Positions 12,901-27,900 of a DNA stretch of 64,000 nucleotides are shown here, piece after piece (position 1 is the first letter of the stretch; every line of letters begins with the position of its first letter). The notes under the pieces were generated by a model. The model had not been told where the DNA came from, made no database searches, and worked only from the letters and a program-made list of their open reading frames with translations. The position numbers and the translations under genes are program-made. Source of the DNA: Limnoperna fortunei (taxonomy: Eukaryota; Mollusca; Bivalvia; Mytilida; Modiolidae); the NCBI GenBank assembly GCA_944474755.1, contig OX104115.1, positions 72,392,993 to 72,456,992 of the forward strand, read 5' to 3'.

Positions 12901-15900
12901 TATTTCAAACTGATTCTAATTATTACTTGACATGGTTTTTTAAATCTTATATATTATTCAATGAATTATATTTAGAAACACTGTTGTAAAGAACAACAAT
13001 TTCTGTATTAACTTGTATTTTAAATCATGATTATTTCGACAAAATAATAGATCTGTGTTTTTTAAGCTAACAGACGTGTTTGTTTGTACATTTAAAAAGC
13101 AATCAAACCGGATTGACCGACGATAGTTGATAAGGTTTTTAGTAGTCTTTAGTGGATTCCAGTCACGTTGCCACATTCAGCCGAAACTCATTTTAGTGGG
13201 TATCCCCAGAAGTATATATATATAATAGAAAATTTTATAAAGTATAAACAAGGAAAATAACATATAATGATTAAAGAAGAATTACAAAAACAAACCTTTT
13301 AAATACAGTTAAATAGTGGAAAATGTCTAACTACAATAAGTACTAAAGATGAATAACAGTGTGAAAATGCGTAAAACTAAAGGAGAAAGCTGAAAATATT
13401 ACCAATTTATAAAAGACAAAGTCTGGAATACTGAAAACTTGAATCGAATATCGAGGCGAAAACTATCAGCGTCATAAAATAAAATGTACGAGCTGTATTC
13501 AGCTGCTGTGTGAAATTTATGTATTTCACTTTTACTGGTGTTTTATTCTATTTCAACGATTCCATTGGTAACCAACCCCTGATTTCATTATCTAATACCA
13601 GAATAGGCGTAGAAATTTGTCGAAGATATTTATTGCTTTTGGCATGCCGATGGTAAGCCGATGCTGTTTTTTATTCTGACTATTAAACATGAATCTTTAT
13701 AAATAGATATCAAGTCGGTTTTCAATCTGTTAATAAACATTCGAACTATGATTACTATTAATAAAGGTGAAATCAATATATAATTAGCGTAAACTGGTCA
13801 TAATCTAAGATTATTGTGTGACGTTCGACTGTCACAAAATTCTATGCGTATATGCATATTGATTATTACCCATAAGTAAGTTTACAACAGGTAACAACAT
13901 GATGGAAGACAGTATCTATTTCTCATGAAGATGAATCTCATATATATATATATAGTTTTCTACTTTTTACGTAATATTCTAACCGCTTGACGGGCTTGAG
14001 AATATAGATCTTACATGGCCTTACATGGCACTAGTGGATTATAGAGGTTAGATAAATCCGATAATCCAAGAGTACTAATGTAAGATTATGTTTTTCCAGT
14101 TAAAAAAGGAAGTAAATTTGCGAAATCAAATACAATTTTTACCATCTCCAATATTATAGTCCAATATCACCGGAAATCGTTGTGTTTATGAGGTTTTTTC
14201 AGAAGAAAACCGCATATTCGCTAGTCACGAGAACTATTATTTTTACACCGATCAAGCGGTTGTTTATTTGTTTGTTTGTTTGAATGATGTTTAACGCCAC
14301 TTTCAGCAATCTTACAGCTATATCGTGGCGTCCAGTTTTTATTGAGGAGGAAGCCGGAGTACCCGGAGGGAACCCCCAAACCTTGTCAATTAAGATTGCA
14401 GTCGAGTACACCCTGCCTGCAGTGAGAATCGAACCCGCAATCTCAGTGTTGACAGACCACGTGATCAATAGTAGACAAACTACCTTAACCACTCGGCCAC
14501 CGAGGCCCCCTCAAGCGGTTGTAATGTTGCTTCAAAATTATATATGAGGTATAGAAATATCTCGTGACTTACTGTTAGTGAGATTTTGCTGTCTCTATAG
14601 CTTATAATGATGTCAAATTATTATGACGCCATTGACGTCACAGATATGTATACACAAATGGCTACCAAACATACTGGAGAAATGCCTAAATAATTTGGAA
14701 ATCTGGTGCGAAAAGGTTTGAAGTCAACTGTAATGGAATGTTGCTAGATCTTCACAGCTACAATAATAGAAAGATGTCTCAATGATGTAAATTTAAATTC
14801 CGCTGAGTGTAAACCAATCTAAATTAAATTAACTATTGCATTTACCCCTTTTTTGCTATTGTCGCTGTGAAGATCTAACAACATCCCATTACAGGTTATC
14901 TCAGATTGATCTTTTGTATTGACCAATCAAACATTACCTTGACCAACCTTTGTTGTTGGTGTACACTATGTTATTATTTGGCATCTCTCTGGCATATACC
15001 AATACGAACCATTGTATAATTGTCTTCAATAAACTGAAGTTAAGATACAAGATTATGTTTTATTATAAAATTTTTTGGAGATGCCCAAATTTTTACATTA
15101 GTTAACAATTTGTATCAAAATTTAAATCAGAGATAACCAGTAATGTGGTAATAATGCAGGTTAAGAAACAGATGTCTGTTTTCTGTAGCCTTTAACTTTA
15201 ATTTAATTGTATAAAAGTTCTCATTTGTATCTCTTCAGTCTTTTTTACATATCCAGTCACTGAAAGAGTAAAAAGCATACCAACTTACTAGATTGTTTAG
15301 TTCAAAGTACCCTAAAATATACTGGATTCATAGACAGCAAAAACTACAAATTTAAAATACACCTGGAGGCCAGAGGAATAAATAAACACTACATATTGAT
15401 TAAGATATTATTTTATAACCGTCTTTTTAGAAACCAAATGAAGATATTTTATCTTAAGAACCAATATTCACGGCTCGAGCATGTATTGGTCTTGTAATAC
15501 GAGTATGCACATGAAATCGGATCATTTTGCACTTTCTTTTTAACTTTTCAGTGGAAAAGTTATTATTCAATCCCAATAATACATTTTATTTCTTGTCACC
15601 TTGGGTCATACCTTACTGTACACTCTGTAAAAATATGCGTTTTTTGCAAAAGTAGTAACTTTTTATAACAAGCCAGGCAAAAAGTCAATTTTACTGCAAA
15701 TAATGAAGACTATAAAAACTAAACATAAGTATCGGCCGAGTGGAATTTGTGCATTATTTGTTCTTAAATGAGTCATTATTCTTTCTGATGTCCCTGTGAT
15801 ATTGTAACCAAACGCGTTTATTTAAAAATCTTTCTTTCATTTAATACTTTACATATGGGACATACCACATACGGCTATATAGTACGTTTCATAAAAATTA

Positions 15901-18900
15901 ACAGTAAAACACTGTATTCTTGTTCTACAGCAATGTCATACCTTTCAAAATATCTAACTCCTAAGCATTTGCTGTTAAAACCAATAGCAGAAATTGAGGT
16001 TTTTTGTCATGCTGCCATGTTTTGAACTAGAAATTCATTCGACAAATAGAATAATGCTCTCTAGTGGAATGTTGTTAGATCTTTAAGACGCGACAATAAA
16101 AAAGGGGGGGGGCAGTGCAAGATTTAATTTAAAGTAGATTGAGTATAAACAATTAGTTATGTATTTCTAAAGTCACAGTGCTGGAAAACAATAAAATGTT
16201 ATGCATAAATAAATAAATTTATTACTATTTTAGTCTGTACAATATCGTTATCTACTGTAAAGATCCAACATCTGACGAATTTTATACATACATATAAAAA
16301 ATGTGTGTGTGTTAATAACATGGTCAACCTAAAGTACTAATAAACAACTTAAACTCTGCTTTGAGCGGACGGATATGATCTGACTTGATATGCTAGTAGA
16401 AACTGACAAGATCAATCCCAAAGATGGGTTGACTTTAAAATTGTGTGTACATATTATTTTGAGAGTAGAATTTTTTAACGGCATTATATTGTTTACTTAT
16501 TAGACATTTAAATGTACCAATTATCTTAATTATGTACATAAATGGAATAAAAATAAATAAATCTAATTTATTTTTAATCTAAAACGGTTTCAATCCCTTT
16601 TTCAAATTTAATTTGAAATTTTTCGCACAAAGTATTTTCAGTCCTTGATACTTTTCTCAATTCTAAATGATAAAATACCCTCATACGATATTGTAAGAAA
16701 AATTACAATGACTATCCCCAAGCAGCTGTCATCAAAAGCATTGTTCCCACATAATTTCATACAGTCAAACCATATAAATATAAAAACCAAGTATCAAAAA
16801 CCATCGGCTTAATGAACGTTCCAAACATCTACTATTCTAAAGCTGAAATATCAAAAACCTCAGCGACCTAATTGAAAAAATATATAATGATTCTACAGAT
16901 TTGTTGCTGAACTACAAAAAAAAATATTACCGACAGCAGAAACACTAACCATCCTGACTTAATCTATAATGGCATATTATCGACCAAAATGTCTAAAAGA
17001 CATTTTAAGTGCTTATATAAAACCGAACCGGTTTGTAATGATAGGGGATTATGGCTTCTTGTGTAAATCTTGCTAAATATTGCTACAGAGGTAATAGTTT
17101 TAATTACATGTACATAACTACAATAATTGTACTTATGGAAATGGATATTCGTTACGGTACAAGGCTGGGTTTTGTCAGAGAGCTAATCAGAGGATACGGA
17201 TATGAAATTACTAATACAGAATCACATGTCTAAATTGAACAAAAAGGTTGACAGAATAGCATATCTTGTGTTCCTGTTGATATCAGTTGTTTAATCAATG
17301 TGAGGTCTTAACCAAAAGGAGAAACTGGTGATTTAAAACGAGTCTTGATTGTTTTAAAGATACATTTCTTAAAACATGCAATATGTATTTCTATTTCAAG
17401 TGCATATGAAGAAAAGAAACAGGCCTGTGACCGTTGGGAAAGGTTTGTATATCAACTTTGCAGTCCTCTTTTATTTTTTTATTTTGATTTTACTTAACGT
17501 ATTTACTTGACATTAGTCCCGACTGGATTGAAAAGTCTGATTTCGAATGAAGTCGGACATAATCTGACTTTGTGCGCGACTAAGTCTGGAGTAGTCCATG
17601 TTTTGTATAAATCAGTCTGGTCCTATCTAAAGAGACTTCAAGTTCTGACATACGTTTTAAGGAAAGACAGGATGATCTTTCACGAGTGATATAAAATTCA
17701 TGTCCTTTTATTAAGAAAAAATTAGAAATCGGCGATTACGGAAGAATAAATGAGTTATAGTCTGAAGTTATAGTCACAATCGGTCAATCCCAGTCTGAAA
17801 AGACTGAATGAGTCTCGACCTGATCTCGACTCATTTTCGACTTGTCTCATTATTGCCTGAATGAGTCTCTACCAGTCAAAAAGACTGAGTCTCGACCTAA
17901 TCTCCACTAGTGTGTATTCTATAAATAAGTCTCGACAATTAAAAAAAGACTACGTAGGTCACGACCTAGTTTAGACTGTTCTTGTTAATATCTGAACCAA
18001 TCTTGACCAGTTCGAAGGTCTCGTTCTGATTACAACCCAGTATTGACTAAACATTGAAAAGTTTAAAAAGTCTCAATCCTGTCTCGACAAGTCTGAAAAG
18101 GCTGAATTAGTGTATTGTTTGTTTGTTTGTTTGAATCTTGCTTTATCGTCGCTTTCAACAATTTGTCAGCTTTATCATGGCATCAAGATTTAATGGTTGA
18201 GGAAGCCAGAGTATCCTGAGAAAACCTTCAACCCTCCGACTGAATTGACCTTGAACTTGTCTTAACCAGTATATACCTCTGTATGAGTCTTGCAATGTTT
18301 TAACTGAATTTATATGTAAACCCTTATATATTATATATATACCCTCATTAAGTATCGGATCAACAAACATGACGTTACAGCATAAATATAAAATATCTAA
18401 ATAATATAAAGTCTTGAAGATTATGCAACGACATAAATGACGGTGTCTTTGTCAAAATTATAGAGATAGTTTGACCAACAGATGGCCTTGGTCAGTGTCA
18501 ATATAAATAAATGGCGTCAACAAATAATAAAACATTGATCTAAAATTGTCTCAAAGCTATAACCAACTTAAAATTTAAACTTTTGATGGTCTACCGAAAG
18601 TCCATAAATCTAAACAGATCCAAAATGCAATTAAAGAACAGAATAATGAATAATGTAATTGTTCAAAAACAACGGACTTCAAACTTAGGCCAATTATCTT
18701 TTAATGAATATGTTCAGAATTTGGAAGACCTATCAGATGACACAAAAGGGAATAATATTCGTTTTTAATCATGGCAAAAATGATTTAATCAAGACAAAAC
18801 ATTCACTTCGAAATGAAAAAAAGTTTCTTTTGGAATTGTTCATGAAAAATGTATGGAGGTAATAATACATGTTTAAAATGAGAAATATTTTTGACATCCA

Positions 18901-21900
18901 GGGCTTTTCTGATATTTGTAGAATTTTAGACTAATTGACTGCTGAAGAAAAAATTACTAAAATACGGTAACATGATAAAACAGATATAGAATTAAAGTTT
19001 TCAAAATATATCGTTTTTGGGTTTTTCTAATTCTCGTGATTTCATGTCTGATGGAGTGTTAAGAATAAACAAGTGTGGTGTTACAGGAAACTTGTAAAAA
19101 TTAAAATTTCACATATCTTACTGGATTGGCAGGTTGTTACCTTATATATCATACTGTACAATTCCTTTAATCAATTCATTTAATTGTATCATCACATGCC
19201 TCATGCTGTAATCAAGTTCATTATTGCCTAACATTGGATATGATATTTGATTGAATGTGCTGAGAGTAAATAAAATACTGAATCGCTGATCTTTAAATAT
19301 TTTTTAGTAAATTTTATTTAAATTTCTATTAACATATGACGATTTTTTTGCCGAAAAACCCGAAACAACCTTAACTTGGCATATATATGGAAAACCCATT
19401 TGCTATATATTTGGTCTAGGTAGGAACTTGTTTATATTTTTAGGAAAATATATCATATTGGTTGTCATATAATACGAAATATCTTTAATTATTTTCTTGT
19501 GACATTTAATTCAAATATAGCAATTCATATTTTATTGAGCACATGGGGACAATTCTGTTCACAAAGCAGATGAAAACTATAACAATTATCGTACAGCGCC
19601 AGAGGAAAGAGATTGAAAAAGCACAATATTTGTAAAGTTGACCATTTTTGATAATTTAAATTTTATTAAATTTTGTTTTCAAGTAATTGGTCTACATGCT
19701 ATTTAAATAAGACAAATGGTGACATTTTAAAGTATTTTGTTGACGATGGTCAAATTCCCATAATCTCATGGTCTTTCGCATAAAATGTGTAAACACAAGA
19801 ATTAAATTTCTGCAACAATTTTTATAAGACGTGTTAAAAACGGTTGCAGTCAAGGCAATTCCAAATAGTAATAATGAGACATTATATGTTTGTTATTTAG
19901 AGCTTATATTTCTTTACATTTGTTTATAATATTGTTTTTTTTTTTTGGTTTGAAATAATTGTACTTATTGGTCATTTTATTGTATTGTAAAAGTGATTTT
20001 AATTTAAATTTCAGAAACATTTACAAAAAATTAGATGAAATTTTATGAACCGAATTTAAAACAAGATGGTTCTAGACTTGTTCAGAACTATTAAGATTAC
20101 TCGAGACAGTCGAGACTCATTCAGTCTATTGAGGTTTAGATTTTTTCAGACAATATTAACTATTCGATACTGTTTTGAGATCAGGACGTGAATCATGAAG
20201 TCGATACTTGGTATAGATTGGGTCAGAACTCGTTTAGTCTTTTTATGCTGGTTCTGACTGATTCAGACAACGAGACCAGTCAAGACAATTATGAATGTAA
20301 AATAAAGACAGTCTGGATGGTCAGTAAAGGTAAAAAACAATTCAGTACAAAAACTAACCCTCTCAGACGTTGCTTTTTATAGTGAAACCACTGTTATTTT
20401 GTATTATATTTTCCTAGGGGAAAGTAGGTTTGCAAATCCCTGGACGTTCTATTCTATTTTCAATTGCTTATCCATTGTCGTTCTTTAGAAGGAAATAATC
20501 GAATATTTACCACACTTGTCAGTTTCGGTGGAAATATTTGCACTCCAAAATATATTTAACTGAATGGTGTTCTGTACTGACGACGTTTGTAATTTTTATA
20601 TCCCCATACTGAAGAAATATGTCCAGTAATTAAACTTACACTAATTAAATAGCTTCTTAAATGTCTTAAATCGAATGCCTTTAGATTTTATAGTTCATGG
20701 ATTATGGCTTCTTCAGTAAATCTTGCTAAATATTACTACCCACCCAATAGCTTAAACTAAATTTTCTATAATTTGACTGCGCAATTGTATTTTTAGAAAG
20801 CTGAATTCGTTACAGTACAAGCTGGGTAATGTCAGAGAGTAAATTAAAGGATACTAAGACATAATTGTTTATACAAACTCCTAGGTCTAAATTAAAAAAT
20901 GTTTACAGAATACTCCAAAACAAGAGGAGAGACCGTGATTCGGTGATTTAAAGTCACAGTGATTTAAAAAATAATATCTGTAAACATTATTGTCTCAGTT
21001 ACTTCATGTTGCTAAAGGGAAGACAAAAGCTAAGTTTTCAACATGTCAACAGGCCAGAATGGTCGATTTAAAGAATTGATATACATATTATGCAGCGTTT
21101 TAGTGATTTATGGTTAATTTAACCTGAAGCTCATTAAGATTACAAAAAACACGACAACAAAACGCAACACATATATTAATATAATATAACAAATTCAGCA
21201 TTGGATATCCTTTTCATTGAGACATATTGTTAATCATATTTCGTGTGTCAACAAAATAGATTGCATCTAAGGATTCCTTTTAAATCTGAAATATGTGTTT
21301 TTATTGCAAGTAAATTTGAGGACAAAAACAGAGAAATGGAAAAATGCCAGAATGATACCAAACAGTTGTATGCCAAAATGAAAAGGTTTGTAAATCAGCA
21401 TGTATTTTATGGTCCTTATTTTTGGCCTCATTTCTTAAAGACCACTCGAATTGTTCATTTTGAGCAATTGGGAATCCATATTTAGAAGCAAGTAATGTTG
21501 ACATTAAAAGAAACAAATCAGTGGATCAGATAATGTTGATATTGCCGTGCTTTAGGATGCCTTAAAACAGTTACAGAAAAGTCAATGTTATACATATTTT
21601 TTCTTAAATCAGTTAAACCCTCCATTTTGTCATCGGAAAAACCGTGACATTCATGATTTGCACAATTTTCTATTTACATTTACACAGCCTTCTCTTTTAT
21701 CGGTAATTTGTGTTATTTTCCTTGGATGTGTTCCAACTGATAATGCTTGTCTCCGCATACTAGCCGTGATACAAAAAATATCAGGCAGTTCATTACCGGG
21801 CATGCGTGACTATTGGCGGAGGAATATAAAAATCATTACGTCACAGTAACTAACAGAATGTTCAAAAATAAACAAAGCAAGATAAATAATAAACCCCTTC

Positions 21901-24900
21901 CCCCAAAATGAAAAAGAACAAAAAAAAATAAAAACAAAAAAAAACAAATATTACACATTTTCCTAGAAATATAGCATACGTCTGCTTGTAGTATGGACCC
22001 CCTACAGCGCCCTTGTGTTTTAACGATTTCAAAAATGACATGCAATATTCTCTGCCCTGCGTTCTCGACCACCAGAGCAGCGTGTTCGCAGCTAGCTAAC
22101 AATCATACACTTTAAATAATCTGAACACAACTCTTCAAATTGTACAAACATCAAAATTAAACAGTGAAGTGAAAAAATCCCGATTATTGTTCATTAGCCA
22201 GAAGAACTTGCGAGTAACCTCGTCATTTGTTTGGTTTATCCGACAAATCACAAAATTATAATAGGATTATTACGGCAGTAAAATTCGGCCTACACAAGAA
22301 ACTACAACTCATTACATACTATACATCAATGCATTTTAATTAAAATTGGAATTTCTAAATAAATGATGTGTAAATCGTATCTCCCCTGGCCACTGCAAAG
22401 TACTGAAAATTAAAAATAACACAGCACCAAACAGTTACCAGAAATGATAACGACATAAAATACAAAATATAGAAAACAAAAAAAAGTGAAACTGACACTC
22501 CATTGGAAAAACAGGATCAATGAAATAAACGACCATTCATTACGTCACATTGCAGTTGAATGACGTTGACGTTAAATAACGTAGCACTCCGTTTTTCACA
22601 GATCACTCCGACAAAATAGTCCCTTTGAAATTGTTTTGAATAACAGATTGATTCTGTAATTTTTAAGAACTTGTGCATAGATTTCAAAAAGATACATTCT
22701 TTGTTATAAATTACCGATGAACAAAATATAAGGCAATTGGTTCATTGACGGGCTCACCTGAGATGTACAGTGAAAAAGCCACTACCAAAAACCAGTTGCC
22801 TTATAATCTGTATAAGAAAGATGGAAAACAGAAAATATAAAAATACCATATTAAATGTTGGTACTTACGACTCAATTCAATTCAAATGAGAGGGCATCTA
22901 ATATTAGTATTCAGTCTGCATGATAAATGATATATAAGTGTTCATTTTTCACTGTTCACCGATTATTTAATCGTTGGCGCCATGTTGCAAAAAATGTCAT
23001 TCTCTTTTCACACTACTGGCTAAAAAAATGCCTGTAAATACCAGTTGCAGCCGTTTTTCGTCTGTCACTGACTGAGATTGACTGCAGATAACTGAAAAAA
23101 TGTCTGTAAAAGACTGCAAACTTGTGTCAGACAATAATTTTTACTGTGACAGTCATTTTATGCCTTTCACAGACATATTTTGTTCGTCACAGACATTTTT
23201 TCCGTTGGCGCAGTGAAAATTTGTCTGTTGCAACGGCGTATTCGTTTTATCAGTCAAAACATGTCTGTCGCAGTCATGTTTTCTGTTGACTCAGTCGAAA
23301 ATCGTCTGTTACAACGGCGTTCCCATTGTAGCAGTCAATAAATGTGTGTCACAGACATTTTCTCCATTGTATCAGACAAAATATTCTGTCAAAACGCCTG
23401 TATTTATTATTGTTATTTCATTAACAGCGGTCGATATTTTTATTTCACTAGTTTTATGAAAATATTCGGAATTAAACAAAAAAATATCTCTATTTGGAAA
23501 TTGTACGTTCGCACAATTGCTGAATTTATCAAGGGTTTACCCACACATCTGGTGAAAATAAAAACCGCATTAAAGCCATAATAACAATTGCCTTTTATAC
23601 ATTTCTACAATAATGTTTTCTTAAAACAAGGACAAAGTTTAAAAGAATACATATAATAAAAAATTCTTTAATTATGTCAGAAACTGTTAGTATTTTATTT
23701 AGTACGTCTACATGCATTAAATTTTGACATTATATTTTTTTTTGTCTTTCAATTAAAATATTTAAAAAAAGTAATGTTTGTTTTCTAAGCTGCATCTACT
23801 GTTTTTTAAATGGATCTGTTAATCTGTTAAGACTATATGTACATGTACTATTTAAAGAATGATACATGTTGTTAATTAGGTTACAGGTAATCTCGCCTTG
23901 CTGACCATGAAAATGTGTATTAAACATTTTGCGACACCATTCGGTGTTTTTTCCGCTATCATGCAGAACAAGGGTTGAAATTGTGGTATATATTAATGTA
24001 ATAAGTACATTTGTAGTTATGACTGAATGGGAACTGTATTCTGAAATACCTGTTCCTGCCCCCCCCCCAACCCGTTGTGAATTATGAACTTTGTACACAC
24101 TAAACACTCAATTGTAAAGGTGTATTCTTCTTATTGTCATCATTGACAAGCATTAGACATCATTAAAATTATTCCAAAGAAATGCTCCAGAAAGACCCAA
24201 CGATCTGTATAATATTCGCACACAACTAAATCGAGTGCGCCGTTTGGTTATAGTCGTACAATATTATGTCAAGCACGAAACATATAATAAACAAGAGAAT
24301 TAAACTACACAGTGACTTCTATAATTACTAGCCCATCGATATAGTTTAATTAGAAAATGAAATGATTTCTTCAAAATAATTTTAAAAAATGAACTTTTAC
24401 AAAGTTGTACACGTTGTTGATACAACTATTTCTACTTAGAATTTTTTTATTGGAGTCTTTAATGAGTAGCTGTTATTGATTTGTTGAAACAAAATGATTC
24501 TGTTACTTGCTGAAATAATTTCTTCACTTTAAATGTTCTTCTTTGTGTTTTTTGCTGGGACCAAACTGGGAGGGTTACCAGTGCTCGACCCACAGAAAAT
24601 CCCAGCGCATCCACGGGTGGCGGAAAGGGGAGACCTTTCGTTTTCACGTCATCAGAAAAGCCTGACCGCTGACAGTAGTGGGTAACGTGTTTGAAGATTG
24701 CCACTCCCTTAGCAATGAAGCCCCTTGTTGTAGATTTCGAAAAAATATTAGGCTCATTGTAGCCGCAACAAAAGGCTAAATTCTCGTTCTACAGTTCGAA
24801 TATAACATTACGAGTGATCTGTACAATGCTTACTTTTCTTATGATATCTATTATATTATTCGCTTCCTACAGCAGTCAAGCAAACTTACTACAGACCTAT

Positions 24901-27900
24901 TTTGTTTTCGAATCGACGATTTAGTAACTTCTTAACCCTTTATATGGCAAATAACTCCACAAATATCCGATGAAAAAAGGCTACCTATTTTCACTGTTTT
25001 TGTTTGTCTTGGATTGCCTCATGTACTAACACCATTCACGTTTTGTAAGTCTGAATTTACAATACATATCCACATAACCACGATATTTAAGCATTTAAAA
25101 ACCCAGCCAGTAACGTTTACTTGATAGTCGTAAGTTACAAAGTGCAAGGCTACTTTTCATACAAAAGCCATATCGCTGCAGTTCATTTGTGAGTTTCACT
25201 GAATATTGCAAGAAAATCAATTATATTGGATTGTTTAAGCGAGAGGAAATCGTCTTTGTGACGACTAGATGTTTTGATCCATAGACGTAAACGTTTCATG
25301 CAAAACTGTTGTTATTTGTTTATTATCCAAATAAATTAGGAGGATTTGGGTCATTTATGGGCTTATTAAGCATTGTGATTTCATCGAACAAAAAATGACA
25401 ATTAAGCACTTTTATTATGCATCAGACTAAATACTGTCTGAAAATGTGAATATTTCACTTTTATGGTAGAAATAGTTATTATAAATTTCCTAACATAATA
25501 GCAAATCGTCGCTAAAAACAGTTTTGCTTAGCCCTTCCCAAATACCTGGCAAAACAGTTCTAATATTACATGCTTATTATTTTGTCCCAAAACTAAATGT
25601 ATCGCAAAATTTTTTTTCATTTAATTTTCTCACACCTCTTAGGCAATTCGTTAATGCAGCTGCCGGGGACATTTAGTACGTGTAGCAACTTGCCCTTGTT
25701 AAGGATTTGTTGCTGATCGCTGGACGTATAACAATCATTGAATCAGTCAATCACAACGATGTATGCAATAAATACATACATGATGTCATCCTCACATTTC
25801 CATTGCAAAACCTTTCACAATTGCTTTAATGAGTTAAGTTTTTCCTTACATTTGTATGAATAGTTTTTCATTTCTTTTCTTGGTTACATAAATGCAAATA
25901 ATAAACCCAAATACAATTTAGAAATAGACGCATGTGTTAGCATGAAATACATCAGTTAATTTTAAGAATTTTCCTTATACTTCACATCCTGTCAGGATTG
26001 TTTCAATTAGGAAATATTCTTTTGTTTGTTTGAATGGTGTTTTAACGCCACTTTCAGCAATTTTTCAGCTATATCATGGCGTCCAGTTTTATTGGGGGAG
26101 GAAGCCGGAGTACCCGGAGAAAACCCCCGACCTGCGGTAGGAAAACTGGCAATCCTTGTCAATTAAGATTGGAGTCGAGTACACCCTGCCTGCAGTGAGA
26201 ATCGAACCCGCAATCTCAGTGTTGACAGACCACGTGATCAATAGTAGACGAACTACCTTGACCACTCGGCCAACGAGGCCCCCGGAAATATTCTTTTAAA
26301 TTACTGATGGATATTACAAGGCCTTTCACCATCACGTACATGTCACCAAATAAAAAAATTTAAAAGACAGAAACAATTTTGTTCTCTTTCTAATATTGGA
26401 AGTACTCATCTGAAGTATGAATTATACACAATTCTTTCCTGGCAAAGTTATATAAAATAACGTTTGGTGGAGAAACACTTTGATTTGAAGTTTTAAAAAG
26501 TTGATCAATTTAAAAAACAGACTTATAAATAAATCTTCAGAAATAACACAGAGTCATAGCTTAATGTTGGGGTCTAGAGGCCGTGGTCAATACAAATGAT
26601 GCTTGTTTGTTTGCATAGTTTTTGTACGCCACTTTCAGCAATTAGCTATACGCTAAATGGTTTAGAGTTGAAATAACCTTTTAATAGTCTAGGTATCAAA
26701 CATTAAAATCCACAGTCTACTTTATTCTAAAATTATTCTAAGTCTGGAACAACATTGATTTTTGTATATTAATAACAGAGTATGATAATTTCTGTTTCAT
26801 TAAAGAAGACAAATATCAAATTACATTAGTTTCAGATGGTCGAAAAAATTTTCTATGAAGAACAACAAAATCTCATGTTTTTGCAACTTTCTCCATGAAT
26901 AAGTGACGATGCAGGAGGATTGGGGCATCGGTGGCAGAGTTGTTAAGGTAGTTCCTATACTATTGAAATGAGAGAATCGTCATTTGATTGTTTTTTTTTT
27001 GTTTTTTGAAAGGTGTTTAACACCACATTCGGCAATTTTCGGCTTTATCAGGCCGTCCAGTTTTTATTTTGAAGGAAGCCGCTGTACCAAAAGAAAATCT
27101 CCGACCGTCGACGGTGAATCTTTGTCAATTTAGGTTTGCAATTTATCGATCAAATACGCGACACAATCTACATTAGTCAGGCATGATGTCAAATATGCGA
27201 AAAATAAATAAATAACAAACCGTATGCAACCAGTAAAAAGTCCTTATTTAACAAAAAGAACAACACTCGTCTCAAAAAATTAATGCAGAAGGTTTTGCTG
27301 TCTCAAATATGATAATAGCGATTTCCACGTGCTTGGTTTCATACTCAACGGGGGTCATTATTATTGGTCAGATTTCTGACCTGTGTGAACCGAAATGTTC
27401 AAACCTTGAAGAACGCAATCAAAGCCCTCAGAACAAATAGTGTCGGAAATATTTGCTTTTTATTGTTGTAATAATTTTCGCTGCCGTAATCGCGCTCATA
27501 CACCACCAAATCACATGAACGTGCATAAAAATGGGTCATGCATTAGAACGCAGATATAATTTTAACTTGGTTGAAGGAAGAGAATATAATTTGGCACATT
27601 GAATAGAAATAATAGAGGTGATTGTATTTGGTAAATGAAAACTGCTTACAAACCCCTAAACAAGATTCATACATTGACAGTTTTCTGTAGTGAACCTGAT
27701 AGAAGAACGGCATATATCCACTAATTGTTATATTGCGTGTTTTAATTAATCGCTACATCTCCGGGCATGTAGTTTATTGTAAACAAATGTCCGTTCGCCC
27801 CTGGGTCAGTCCGTCCCAAACATTGCAATCGATGTATTTTGTTACCAACGACAACAGAGTACCTTAGTTGACGGTCATCCTTTCAAAAGGGCGGTGCAAA

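Noticed and set aside
14199..14547. Open frames on both strands around 14.3 kb
   Set aside because: Both are reading frames of the SINE.
18583..18768. 61-codon frame as an extra exon of the B-box gene
   Set aside because: No splice acceptor in the needed phase, and the content is not like the neighbouring micro-exons.
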